DNA from: Pelagihabitans sp947500445
GTDB lineage: Bacteria; Bacteroidota; Bacteroidia; Flavobacteriales; Flavobacteriaceae
DNA: 64,000 nt
Direction: 5' to 3'
Assembly: GCF_050589625.1 (NCBI RefSeq)
Contig: NZ_JBNGOP010000005.1
Span: forward strand, 186,001 to 250,000
In this document: one piece after another, positions 50,001-59,400 of the stretch
Numbering within the stretch: the first letter of the stretch is position 1
How the letters are laid out: every line of letters starts with the position of its first letter
Notes under the pieces: model-generated
Told to the model about the DNA's origin: nothing
Database searches by the model: none
What the model saw: only the letters and a program-made list of their open reading frames with translations
Translations under genes and position numbers: made by a program

Positions 50001-53000
50001 TTGCTGGATGAACTGGTACAGCATCAAGTGACATTGCTCAACCAGGTGCCTACCATGTTTGGGCAATTGTGGGGGGCGATTGCCGAGGCGTCTTCATTGC
50101 CATCGTTAGCATTGCGATACGTCATATTTGGTGGCGAGGCACTACAGCCCACTATGTTGGAAGGTTTCTATACACAGTATCCAAACACACGGCTGGTTAA
50201 TATGTACGGCATCACCGAGACGACGGTGCATGTGACTTATAAAGAGATTGGGAAAGAGGAGATAGCCCAGGGCTTGTCAAACATCGGCAGGGCGCTGCCT
50301 TCCTTGGGCTTGTACTTACTAGGTACTAACGGTCATCTCGCCCCAAGAGGTACCGTCGGTGAGTTGGCCGTAGCAGGGGCAGGCGTAGCCCGTGGCTACC
50401 TCAACCGCCCTATGCTTACAGCCCAACGCTTTATCGCAAGCCCACACCATGAAGGACAAAAGCTATACCTGAGCGGCGACTTAGGCGTATTGAACGAAGA
50501 AGGAGAATTGGTATATGTTGGCAGAAAAGACCGACAAGTAAAAGTACGTGGCTACCGCATAGAATTGGGTGAGGTCACCAGTGCCTTGTTGGGGCTACCT
50601 GGTGTGAGCAACGCAGCAGTGACCGTACGTACCGATACCACTGGCGACAAAGTGCTGGTAGGATATATAGTAAGTGGCGAATCCTTATCGACGGAACGCT
50701 TGCGGGAAGGGCTGTCCGAAGTATTGCCCACTTACATGGTACCATCACGATTTTTACAAATAGACCGCTTGCCTTACACCACCAATGGTAAACTCGATAC
50801 GGCAGCCTTGCCAATGCCCGAAAGTGACCGGGATGGTGATTGTACTAGCTTTGTGGGTGCGCGCAATGCTACTGAGGAAAAGCTGGTCAGCATATGGGAG
50901 GAGCATTTGGGGCAGCGAGGTATCGGTATACATGATAACTTTTTTGCCCTGGGAGGAGACTCTATAAAGGCGGTACGGGTCAGCACGGCCGTCAACAAAG
51001 TATTGGATACCCGTATGCAAGTACGCTACCTGTTCGAAAACCCAGACATAGCCAGGTTGGCACAGGTTTTGGAGACTGCTGGTAACGAAGGGCCTGATAT
51101 CGAAGCACAACTCATCGAAGGGTTGCGCAGGATGGATACCCTAAAGCAAGCCATATTGGCGACAGAAAATCAAACAGCCATATTGCCGGAAGGCATAGAA
51201 GACATTTACCCCTTATCGGCCATCGAAAGTGGTATGGTATACGCATCCATGTTGCGTGAGGAAGAACCTGTATATTATGACCAGTTTCTCATGCAGTTTG
51301 AGATGGAATCGACGGAGCGTTTTCATGAGGCACTGAGCATGGTGGTCAGCCGTCATGAAAACCTACGCGCCCGTTTTTACATGAGCCGCTTTGAGGAATC
51401 GGTCAAGGCTATAGCCCCTGTAAGCGATTTGCCATGCAAGTCAGAAGACCTTAAGGGAATGACAGCAGCGGCACAAGAGCAGCATATCAAGGCATATATG
51501 CTGCAAGACCAACAACGTCGCCTGGATTTTGATGGCTGCTTGTTATGGCAAATGCAACTATTTCACTTAGGCAATCAGCAATACTTCTGTGTATGGTCGG
51601 TACACCACGCTATACTCGATGGGTGGAGTGTGTCGCGGTTTATGGAAGAGATGACCCATTTGTTAGGTGCACCCGGAGGCTTTGCCAAGGCGCAACTGCC
51701 CTCGATGCCGCACGATTATAAATCCTATACGGCGGTACAAATGGTACGCCAGGAAGCTGCCGAAAGCCTGGATTTTTGGAAAACCTATCTGACAGGTTAC
51801 ACACGTTGCAAACTCCCCTTTAACTATTCAGGCAAGAAAAAAAGGGATACGGGCGGCATGAAAGCACAGTGGCTGTTTGGTGATGAACAATTGAGTGACG
51901 ATTTGGCTAAGTTGTCGCAAACCCATGGTATATCGACCAAAAATGTCTGTTTTGCCGCTTACCTCTATCTGATGCGTCTGATATGTGCCGAGCAGGACTT
52001 GGTCACAGGCCTGGTATCGCACGACCGCCCTGAGTTGGAGGGTAGTGAGCTCATATTGGGGTGCTTCTTGCACACGGTGCCATTTCGTATGACTGTAGGG
52101 TCGCGACAATCGCCCTTGGCACTTATGAAAGCTGTAGAAACCCAAGCTGCCAAGATCAAACCACACGAACTGCACCTGGCAACGTTAGCTGCGGCTGTGG
52201 GGGAAAAAACCACTGTGGGCAACCCTATATTTGATTGCCTTTTTAACTTTACCGACTTTGAACCACTCACAGAAAACACTCATCAGGAGCAAGCTGCTAC
52301 CCAGCAGTTTGAAGACGAACTCTTGCAGCGCGGTGCCGAAATGACCAATACCTTGTTTGATCTGGAAGTAGATAACACAGGGCAGTTGATGGCGCGAGTG
52401 AAGTATACCCCTGCTTATTTTGACGATGAGGAGATGGCTTATGCCCTGCGTTTGTACCTGCGGGTATTGTCACATTTTGTACGCAATGCCGAGCAAGAGG
52501 CCACCCCATCGGCTTTGTTGACCCAGGAAGAAATAGCAGAAACCTTATACACCTTCAATGATACAATAACACCCTATGACACCGGACAAACCATGCATGG
52601 CTTGTTTGAAGCACAAGCGGTACGTACGCCAGAGGCCATCGCCATCAGACAGCATGGGCAAACGGTGTCTTACTCAGATTTGAACCAACAAGCCAACCAA
52701 ATAGCACACCGTTTGATTGAGCTGGGGGTAACTCCCGGGCAAAACGTGGCCTTGATTTGTGGTAGGCATGCAGGCATGGTAGCCTCGTTATTGGGTATAC
52801 TCAAAGCCGGGGCGGCTTATGTACCTGTAGACCCTGAATACCCCGAAGACAGGCAGCGGTACATCATCGGAAATTCCAAGGTTGCTGCGGTGATCACCGA
52901 TCAAAACGACCGCCAGGATACTACCGGACTACCCTGTTTACAACTGGGTAATGTAGCGATTCAGGAAGCGCCCGGTAGTAACCCCGAAGTATCCATCAGT

Positions 53001-55790
53001 GGCGATGCGCTGGCTTACACGATCTATACCAGTGGCTCCACGGGCCGCCCCAAAGGCGTGATGATCAACCACCACAGTGCGGTAAACCTGATCAATTGGG
53101 TGAACAAAACTTACCAAGTAGGTACTGCCGACCGGTTGTTGTTTATTACTTCCATGTGCTTTGATTTGTCGGTTTACGACATCTTTGGTACGCTTGCAGT
53201 AGGGGCGGGCATCGTCATCGCTACGCCAGAAGAAGTGCGCGACTTCCCTACGCTCAAAAAGATGATGGTACAAGAACGGATTACCTTCTGGGATTCGGTG
53301 CCTACTACGATGAATTACCTGATTACCGAATTGGAAAACGATCCGGATACGTATACCCAGTCTGAGTTGCGTGTGGTGTTTATGAGCGGCGACTGGATTC
53401 CGGTGAACCTTCCCGACAGGGTTAAGGCATTCTATCCTGGTGCGGCGGTAGTGAGCTTGGGCGGTGCCACAGAGGGTACCGTATGGTCCAACTACTTTCC
53501 GCTTCTGGAAACAGACCCTGCCTGGCCGAGTATACCCTATGGCCGTCCTATCGACAATAATTTCTTTTATATACTGGACGAGGAGCGGCAACCTTTGCCT
53601 AAGGGAGTAGTGGGTGAACTCTACATTGGTGGCGCAGGCGTGGCTGTGGGCTATGCCAATGACTCCGAAAAGACGGATGCAGCATTTGTGGCAGACCCTT
53701 TTAGCCAAACACTCGGTGGCCGCATGTACCGTACCGGCGATCTGGGCAGGATGCGCCACGATATGCAAATGGAGTTTATCGGGCGCAAAGACCACCAGGT
53801 AAAGATACGTGGCTATCGGGTAGAACTGGGCGAGATCGAAAACCAACTATACAAACACCCAGCTATCAAAGAGGCTGTGGTGGCGGCACTACACGACGAA
53901 GCAGGTCAAAACTATCTGGTCGCCTATGTGGTGTTGTCCGAATCATTAAACCCAAATGACATAAGTGCCTATCTGGCAGAAGCATTGCCTGATTATATGA
54001 TCCCGCAACAGTATGTGGCTTTGTCGGCGCTGCCACTCAATAGTAATGGGAAAGTAGACCGTAAGGCATTGCCGAAGCCCGACCAATTGCCCCCTAGGGA
54101 AACAAGTATGATCGAAGCCACCACCGAGCATGAGGTAAAGGTGTCGGAGATATGGAAGGATATTCTTAAGGTTGATGTATTGGATATTCATACCAATTTG
54201 TTTGAGCTAGGGGCGCACTCCCTGAGTGTGGGGAGTTTTGTCAACAGGCTTGAGCGGGCTGAGGGGCTACGACTATCCATTCGCGATGTATTTGCCTACC
54301 CCACCGTAGAGGAGTTGGCAGGGTTGGTCGCCTCGATGGACGAAAGCGACCATGTGGGAGGTAATGAGATTGCTAAGGTGGCGGATGCCGAAGACTATCC
54401 ATTGTCAAGGGCACAGTACCGTTTGTGGTTGCTTGACCAGCGCGTAGAAGGATTGCTGGCTTACAATATGCCTGGAGCCTATATATTCGAAGGCCCGCTC
54501 GACATAGCGGCATTTACTGAGGCCATGGCGGGGTTAGTACAAAGGCACGAAGCATTGCGCACCAATTTTGTACAAGTAGCCGGGGCACCGCGCCAAAAAG
54601 TACATGCTACCGATCAAGTTACTTTTACTTTGACAACAGCCCGCCCCAAAGCTGGGGAACAGGAAGCAAAAGCCATCGCGCGGTTAGTAAAGCAAGAGGC
54701 GATCACACCCTTTGACCTGGCCAACGACTCGCTCATCAGAGCTACTTTGATGTCCTTGCAGGGCGAACGCACTTTGTTTTTGCTCACACTGCATCATATT
54801 GTAGCTGATGGAGCTTCTATGCAAGTATTACTAAGTGATTTACAGGCACTATACACAACTGCCCGGACGGGAAGTGCCGCTACATTGCCTACACTGCGTA
54901 TCCAATACCGCGACTATGCCGCATGGCAAGAAGGCGTGGTCGGACAGTCGCAGGCAGCTATGGCGCAATATTGGAAAAAAGCCTTGCAAGGTGCCCCTCC
55001 AAGGGTACCACTTCGAGGCGATAGGGCACCCGGTGAGGTGGGTCAGTCCTATCAAGGTGGTGTACATGCATTCCGGTTAGGTCCGGAGTTTAGCCAATGG
55101 GTAGAGGGTTTGCGCAAGGATACAGGAGCTACGCCTTTTGCCGTATTGATGGCCATTAACTACCTGTGGCTATACAAGGAAACGGGTAGTGCAGACCTCA
55201 CCATCGGTACGCCGGTGAGTGGCAGGGAACACGCCGACCTGGAACACTTGATTGGTTTCTTTGTCAACATGCTTCCGCTCAGGGTAAACGCAGACACTGA
55301 GACCGGGCTGCTACCCCTCATCTCACAAGTGAAAGATACGTCGATAGCAGCGTTTGCCAATCAGCGATATCCTTTTGACCAGTTAGTAGAAGATTTGGGA
55401 ATACCTGCCGGGCAGGCCAATCCGATATTTAACGTAACGAGCACCATCGAAGTGTTTGACGAGGTGTTTGAAGAACAGCCTGAAACTACACAAGGGGGAA
55501 TGGGGGTGTTTGGTAATGACCTTCGGGTGGAAGCGCTCAACGTAGAAACCCAGGCCAGCAAGTACAGCCTGGCCATCGAATGGAAGCTAGCTCCGGGGCA
55601 GGCGGCCGTCAACTTAATCTACAGTACTGGCGTTTTTGAGCACGATACCATCTTATTAATGTACGAACGTTTCAAGCGGTTGCTTACGGCGCTTTATGAA
55701 CAACCCGATACCCGCCTGGATGCGCTGCCCTATCAACTGGAGGAGGCACAGGAAGAAACGGCGGACGACGAACTTGGTTTTAACTTATAA
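44034..55790 (+). CDS. Hybrid PKS-NRPS: KS-dead AT-KR-T, C-A-T (Thr), C*-A-T (Cys-clade), C
   Basis: 3918 residues. KS is intact (TACSSA C165, EAHGTGT H301, NLGHT H342). At 513-705 lies an AT remnant: FPGTGNV is kept, but GHSxG is GDGVG (583-587), so the serine is Gly585, and the part carrying the catalytic His is missing. KR (942-1130) is intact (GGTGGIG, SS, Y1101), so the unit should keep a beta-hydroxyl. The carrier is LGGHSL (S1250). C1 has HHIVSDLWS (Leu in place of Gly; H1441). A1 reads DFWNIGMVHK (Thr), T1 LGGDSI (S2310), C2* HHAILDGWS (H2524). A2 reads DLYDFSLVWK with SLGGATEG, the cysteine clade (known code DLYNLSLIWK), but no cyclisation domain is present. T2 is GAHSL (S3396). The final C is HHIVADG (H3587), followed by tail DDELGFNL. 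A 39-nt gap precedes the gene. The free-standing AT downstream probably charges its carrier. Confidence 0.95.
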   Translation: MKINKRDIAIIGIGGKYPQADSLSGFLELLRIGQDLVRPLSAERISQTAIPFGKDYQIMGFLEGIDQFDAPFFGMAEGEAIHMDPRQRLLLAAAYHAFESAGQGLNAVQGSDTGVFLADAKLDYYQHAEAYDPALVTGNNNAAMAGRIARFFNLRGTAEVVDTACSSALTALHHACNALLLGDVGQALVGGASLMLFPPEKSRNTGMGIESPTGKARAFSAEADGTSNGELVACLLLKPLDAALEANDPVYAIINSTAVNQDAALSASFTAPDSIAQSEVILKAWQKAGIDPATINYIEAHGTGTKLGDPIEIDGIDQAFEAGGVPKGHTCAVSSVKSNLGHTDSTAGLAGLIKAVLSLHTKELMPSLHVTALNPFIDFEKSVTSVNTSLKSWPLPDNATLRRCGVSSFGLTGTNTHVVLQEAPEAVTDEIATPQLVLLSAHHPESLKQQAEDLLEYIAQHPDTHLTPLAATLQRRGQFPYRWCTVADSVATLQKALAEVADTAVAPSEGMAKYFILFPGTGNVNQQLAGQLCDQDEVFAQYWQQAAMHFKREPGEGTVLLAYQYALYHSLKEKGVHSRYLIGDGVGKLVIAVLQGKQTLVEAMADTESAVPGTLAQIQLRMEKMLQAEATADTLGLIALSPNSNMAEGLSPMLPGFPKARLHAPEIGEGMLAQLLAGLFMEGVGIAPMTKAPLLKLLPPYPFQSKRLWLKPPTSRPETDWLYDVVWESTAIDPQGLASELVMITLEEVLPEWVDTLHQQGVNVTHVQLGQTAYTCDDWRRYRLRQAHMADWEKMLAHWQRQEITPVQVLVVAPDRIAPVEALQSMMHIVQGLEAWMTEGTPSLCLVTKQGHALSAGEQPNPTHAAMQGVFNSLSQEYLALETRCIDLAASVALETFVQVLATPTAQTQTAIRGSEAFVPTLVHREQIENNEVSIAVGGHYLITGGTGGIGMLIGEALAAQGIAHITLLGRKKLDTHKPWATLAADQGEFQEYYDTFAKWEQQGSQVSYYRAPLGDHEAVSKAIANAKEKAGVVTGVFHTAGAPGKKYLRNHSETSFMEALEPKIQGTINLHQVLQAHRPDFYLLFSSQNAWLGHERGTNYGAANAWMDAYANAQSQAGEPFVAVNWPGWHQTGMLARTLVPGHQESYQESLLGNQEGLRLIFKLIGQAKPNTVISKIAPAQMPPNPFWHMPDNRDLMGAADTENASIGRYEDNPAWTATQNTVAACWYEVLRSEDMALTDDFFELGGHSLSGMQVANKIQERLKVPIDFDEVFAYPTLGELAQRVEGLLSGNSEAVEVISPTPERPFYPMSHAQKRLWLLDQMEPGMIAYNIPGAFKVYGTLDVSRLAKAFEAVVDRHESLRTTFGMEAGEPVQYIHAPGHIGFAVLIHDLRNEPDKEAQSMAMANKEAATPFDLEKGPLLRVSLLQLDDTTYVLLFTMHHIVSDLWSLNILFEETINHYRGASLSPLSIQYKDYAAWQNGLLGAKGDSAAQTYWEGQFASLPEPLALATDRPRPHIMTYDGTTLQRMIPKQALDNLNTLARRENTSLFILLTAMAKTLLHRYTLQEDIVVGTPVLGRDNPALEPLIGYFANTLALRTTVDSGQPFSEFLAQVKAVCMDAYQHQAYPFDKLVDGLGLQRDMSRSPLFDVVVVLQNQQNSTVPQGEGGFQMEAYHTERVISKFDITFNFTEQKEGLKLNLEYNTGLFDSQRMERMVGHLVCLIEGILHNPSQPLSALPMASEEEQQTLLALHDRTQMEWNQGDTIVSLFVQAVESHSDRVALTYQGEELTYQALDELSNQMAHAIQAVNGPLDNDTLVAIMYERSADMVAAILAVLKCGAAYLPLDPSLPASRVSYILNDARPVLVVVAGEATAAPFDLGDTTLLCLSQENLTPHPATHLTTAPMPEDVAYVIYTSGSTGQPKGVMVEHRQVTRLLYCEGFDFDFGPTDTWVLFHSISFDFSVWELWGALLYGGKLLVLPQDIARSPQALLDELVQHQVTLLNQVPTMFGQLWGAIAEASSLPSLALRYVIFGGEALQPTMLEGFYTQYPNTRLVNMYGITETTVHVTYKEIGKEEIAQGLSNIGRALPSLGLYLLGTNGHLAPRGTVGELAVAGAGVARGYLNRPMLTAQRFIASPHHEGQKLYLSGDLGVLNEEGELVYVGRKDRQVKVRGYRIELGEVTSALLGLPGVSNAAVTVRTDTTGDKVLVGYIVSGESLSTERLREGLSEVLPTYMVPSRFLQIDRLPYTTNGKLDTAALPMPESDRDGDCTSFVGARNATEEKLVSIWEEHLGQRGIGIHDNFFALGGDSIKAVRVSTAVNKVLDTRMQVRYLFENPDIARLAQVLETAGNEGPDIEAQLIEGLRRMDTLKQAILATENQTAILPEGIEDIYPLSAIESGMVYASMLREEEPVYYDQFLMQFEMESTERFHEALSMVVSRHENLRARFYMSRFEESVKAIAPVSDLPCKSEDLKGMTAAAQEQHIKAYMLQDQQRRLDFDGCLLWQMQLFHLGNQQYFCVWSVHHAILDGWSVSRFMEEMTHLLGAPGGFAKAQLPSMPHDYKSYTAVQMVRQEAAESLDFWKTYLTGYTRCKLPFNYSGKKKRDTGGMKAQWLFGDEQLSDDLAKLSQTHGISTKNVCFAAYLYLMRLICAEQDLVTGLVSHDRPELEGSELILGCFLHTVPFRMTVGSRQSPLALMKAVETQAAKIKPHELHLATLAAAVGEKTTVGNPIFDCLFNFTDFEPLTENTHQEQAATQQFEDELLQRGAEMTNTLFDLEVDNTGQLMARVKYTPAYFDDEEMAYALRLYLRVLSHFVRNAEQEATPSALLTQEEIAETLYTFNDTITPYDTGQTMHGLFEAQAVRTPEAIAIRQHGQTVSYSDLNQQANQIAHRLIELGVTPGQNVALICGRHAGMVASLLGILKAGAAYVPVDPEYPEDRQRYIIGNSKVAAVITDQNDRQDTTGLPCLQLGNVAIQEAPGSNPEVSISGDALAYTIYTSGSTGRPKGVMINHHSAVNLINWVNKTYQVGTADRLLFITSMCFDLSVYDIFGTLAVGAGIVIATPEEVRDFPTLKKMMVQERITFWDSVPTTMNYLITELENDPDTYTQSELRVVFMSGDWIPVNLPDRVKAFYPGAAVVSLGGATEGTVWSNYFPLLETDPAWPSIPYGRPIDNNFFYILDEERQPLPKGVVGELYIGGAGVAVGYANDSEKTDAAFVADPFSQTLGGRMYRTGDLGRMRHDMQMEFIGRKDHQVKIRGYRVELGEIENQLYKHPAIKEAVVAALHDEAGQNYLVAYVVLSESLNPNDISAYLAEALPDYMIPQQYVALSALPLNSNGKVDRKALPKPDQLPPRETSMIEATTEHEVKVSEIWKDILKVDVLDIHTNLFELGAHSLSVGSFVNRLERAEGLRLSIRDVFAYPTVEELAGLVASMDESDHVGGNEIAKVADAEDYPLSRAQYRLWLLDQRVEGLLAYNMPGAYIFEGPLDIAAFTEAMAGLVQRHEALRTNFVQVAGAPRQKVHATDQVTFTLTTARPKAGEQEAKAIARLVKQEAITPFDLANDSLIRATLMSLQGERTLFLLTLHHIVADGASMQVLLSDLQALYTTARTGSAATLPTLRIQYRDYAAWQEGVVGQSQAAMAQYWKKALQGAPPRVPLRGDRAPGEVGQSYQGGVHAFRLGPEFSQWVEGLRKDTGATPFAVLMAINYLWLYKETGSADLTIGTPVSGREHADLEHLIGFFVNMLPLRVNADTETGLLPLISQVKDTSIAAFANQRYPFDQLVEDLGIPAGQANPIFNVTSTIEVFDEVFEEQPETTQGGMGVFGNDLRVEALNVETQASKYSLAIEWKLAPGQAAVNLIYSTGVFEHDTILLMYERFKRLLTALYEQPDTRLDALPYQLEEAQEETADDELGFNL
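45571..46147 (+). other. Degenerate acyltransferase domain (inactive)
   Basis: ILFPGTGNV and the closing PYPFQSKRLWL linker mark an AT, but it is about 190 residues rather than about 300. GHSxG reads GDGVG and the His-containing segment is gone. KS on one side and KR on the other are intact. Confidence 0.85.
49275..50815 (+). repeat. Thr adenylation domain, copy 2 of 3
   Basis: Code DFWNIGMVHK. Even the entry linker (LHDRTQMEWNQG) is shared with copy 1 (LHDRTEKAWDQE), so the repeat begins ahead of the A domain. Confidence 0.75.
51196..52500 (+). other. C*-type condensation domain (copy 4)
   Basis: EDIYPLSAIESGM, VYYDQ, VHHAILDGWSVSR and VSHDRPELEGSELILGCFLHT. Preceded by a LGGDSI carrier. 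Donor Thr, acceptor the Cys-clade unit. The most diverged of the four. Confidence 0.7.
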
Positions 55791-55791
55791 T

Positions 55792-56490
55792 ATGAATGCT
55801 GGAATGACCACGAACAACACCAATGTACAAGAAAAGGCCAGTCAGCAGTACTGGTCGGAACAGCTGAAGGGGCTTACGCATGTGCCGTTGCTATCATCAG
55901 CTTATACCAGCGACCCTACAAGCATCACGGTACCGTTGCCTGCCAAAGCACAAGACTTGGTGGAAGCGAAGTCGAACGGTACCGCGTTGAGTCAATGTTT
56001 CTTGCTTATGAGTGGATTGGCGGCATTGCAGTGGCATTATACCCGACATGAGGATAGCGTAGTCGCCATGGCTACAGACAATGATGCCGAGCGCACGGCT
56101 CCGTGGCGTTTCTTTAGGCAACAAGTTTCGGGCGATATGCCTTTTCGAAAAATAATAGGGCAGACATCCGGGCAATGGACCAAGGCAAAACCCTATTGCG
56201 TAGCTGACCCACACCGCTTTGCCAGCAGGTATATGGATTTGGGGCTGGGTGAGGGCCAGGCATTGATACATCTTGGCTTGTATGTAGGAGGCGAAGCGCT
56301 GCTGCCCAATGCAAGGGAAGGTTTTGACTTGATGTTTTGCTTAGTGGATGGTGCGGAGGGCGTTCGGCTAATATTGACTAGCCGAGTAGGCTATCTTGAA
56401 TCCTTGCTACGGCGATTGGCAGGTCATTTCTTTTATTTATTGTGTCAGTTATTGGAGTCCGTTGACCAGTCTTTGAGTCAGTTGGATATC
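55792..56490 (+). other. Half-condensation domain (C-terminal lobe only)
   Basis: It aligns by eye with the second half of the complete C domain later in the same protein: QQYWSEQL with QSYWHQQL, YTRHEDSVVA with YTTQEDIIVG, and FDLMF with FDLTW. No HHxxxDG. The protein upstream ends with a complete C domain. Confidence 0.7.
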
Positions 56491-59400
56491 CTTTCGCAAA
56501 CGGAAAAAGCAGCTTTGCTTGACAGGCATGACCGTGTAGGGTTGCAATATGACCGGGATGCGACGATTATAAGCCTCTTTCAGGCAGCAGCGGCGACATA
56601 CGGTAGCCATGTAGCGCTTCATTTTGAAGGAACCGAAATGAGCTATGCCGAATTGGATGCACGATCGAACCAATTGGCTCATGCATTGCAGGCACATGAA
56701 GCGGTGGCATCCGGTGCGAAGATAGGGGTGCATATGACGCGGTCGGGCGATTTGGTGATCGCTATATTGGGGGTACTGAAGGCTGGGTGTGCCTATGTAC
56801 CACTCGACCCGTCACTGCCTGTGGCCAGGCTGGCTTATATGGTGGGTGATGCCTGTCCTACTTGTATCATCGCTGACATTGTGGACGCTGCTAAAGAAAA
56901 ATCTGTGAGTGACATACCGGTATTGCGATGGGATACATTGGGCTATGAGGTATTTCCAAGCGCTCCGATGCCTGAAAGCCCCCAACCCGATGACTTGGCA
57001 TACATTATATATACTTCTGGCTCTACTGGACAGCCCAAGGGCGTGATGGTAGGGCACCGGCAGGTGGCACGGTTATTATTTTGCGAAAGCTTTGACTTTG
57101 ATTTTGGTCCATCAGATACCTGGACGCTGTTTCATGGCACCCACTTTGACTTTTCGGTATGGGAACTGTGGGGCGCTTTGTTGCGTGGCGGCAAGCTGGT
57201 TGTGTTGCCACACGAAACGGCGAGTGATCCGGAAGCATTGCTCACGGTACTAATGGAGCAACGGGTAACAGTGCTCAACCAGGTGCCTACCATGTTTGCA
57301 CAGTTGTGGGAAACACTGGCTGCCCGGCAAAACAGCCCTGACCTGGCATTGCGCTATGTGATATTTGGCGGCGAAGCTTTGCAGCCTGCCACGCTTGCAG
57401 GCTTCAAAAAGGCTTACCCTGCTACACGATTGGTGAATATGTATGGAATCACCGAAACCACCGTACATGTAACTTATAAAGAGATTGAAGCGAAGGAGAT
57501 ATCCGAAGGGCTTTCTAATATCGGGCGTGTGTTGCCTACGCTACGTATATGTTTGCTGGCCTCAGACGGTGCGTTGACACCTCAGGGTGCGGTAGGAGAG
57601 ATCGCGGTGGGGGGTGCAGGGGTAGCACTGGGCTACCTGGACCGCCCTGAACTTACTGCCGAGCGATTTATAGAGGATCCTCATCAGCCAGGTAGCCGAC
57701 TCTATTTGAGCGGTGACCTGGGGGTGATGAACGAACAAGGCGACCTGTTGTATGTAGGGCGCAAAGACCAACAGGTGAAAGTACGCGGCTATCGGATAGA
57801 GCCAGGGGAGATTGCCCATACTTTGATGGTACAAGCCGAGGTGACAGGCGCTGCGGTCACTGTTTGCGATGATACCGATGGGGATAAAATGCTGGTAGCT
57901 TATGTGACGGGCAAGGATTCACTACCAATAGCCCAGTTGCGCGAAGGGCTTTCCGATGCGTTGCCACAATACATGGTGCCCGCTCACATCGTACAAGTCG
58001 AAGCGCTGCCTTACACTACCAATGGCAAGTTGGATATGAACGCCTTGCCAGCGCCGACGGCTGCTTCGGTATTGGGTGGAGACCAGTATGTAGCCCCTCG
58101 CGATGAAGTAGAGCAAGCCCTTGTAGCGGCTTATGAAGAAGTACTGGGCATTAAACCAGTTGGAATCCACGATAACTTTTTTGACATAGGCGGGCACTCG
58201 CTGAAAGGCACACGCCTAATCACACGTATCTACCAACATTTTCAAAAGCAGCTGCCCTTACGTAAATTATTTCAAAACCCTACCGTAGCAGCCCTGGCCG
58301 AAGCACTAAAAGCCGTGCAGGTAGAGGAAGTAGGCCAGGATGAAATACCACCAGCAGGAGAGCACCCGCATTTTCCGTTGTCACCCGCACAACGGCGCAT
58401 GTGGTTATTGGACAAGATCGAAGAAGACAGTATTGCATATAACTTATCGGGCGTATACACGCTCGACGGTAGCCTGAATACAGATGCATTTTATGATGCT
58501 TTTCGCTATTTGGTAGACCGGCACGAGATTTTGCGCACAGTGTTTGAAACAGTAGGAGGAAAGCCGGTGCAAAGGGTCATCCCTGCCAAGATGTTTGAGT
58601 TTGAGATACCCGTACGCGCCCTGGAGGGGCAGTCAGACGCTGAAAACCAAATAGCAGCACGTGCCCGCCAAGAAATGACCATACCGTTTGACTTGGAACA
58701 AGGTCCATTGTTCAGGGCTGCGCTCATACGCCATAGTAGCCAACAGTACCTGTTGTTTTTCAGCATTCACCACATCATAGCCGATGGTTGGAGTATGCAG
58801 TTGCTCATCAAATCGCTGCTTGAGGCTTACAATGCCTTTCTTAGTGACACAAGTCCTCAAGAAAGCCCCTTGTCCATACAATACAAGGACTACGCCAGCT
58901 GGGTACACAACCAGATGGCAGGCAAAGGCTTTGCCCAAAGCCAAAGTTATTGGCACCAGCAACTAAGTGGAGCACTACCGGTGTTGGCCTTGCCTACAGA
59001 CCATGCGCGCCCGGTAGTCAAAAGCTATAAAGGGGCGACCTATCATTTACAATTGGGACCGTCGTTGAGCAAGGCACTGTACAATGTAGCACAACAACAC
59101 GGTGTCAGCCTCTACATGGCTTTATTGTCCGTATCCTATGCGCTTTTTCATCGATATACCACACAAGAAGATATTATAGTGGGTAGCCCGGTAGCAGGAA
59201 GACAGCATACCGCGCTGGAAAATCAACTAGGCATGTTTGTCAATACACTTGTTTTAAGACAACACCTCAATGGGGCGCTATCGTTTGCTGAGCTGCTGGC
59301 TGCTGTCAAGGATACGGTGCTCGAAGCACTGGACCATCAGGCGTACCCTTTTGAGCAACTGGTAGATGAAATACCCCTGCCTAAAGAGCCAAGCCGTTCG

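Noticed and set aside
51196..52500. Heterocyclisation domain before the Cys-clade A domain
   Set aside because: The motif is HHAILDGWS, not DxxxxDxxS, so no cyclisation activity is expected.
55696..55791. Upstream in-frame ATG for the gene at 55792
   Set aside because: It lies inside the reliable end of the preceding gene in another frame; the 32 extra residues are Arg-rich and unlike any NRPS start, and the ATG at 55792 is one base after the stop.
24219..58065. Assembly duplication explaining the three Thr A domains
   Set aside because: The copies differ at many synonymous sites and lie in different module contexts.
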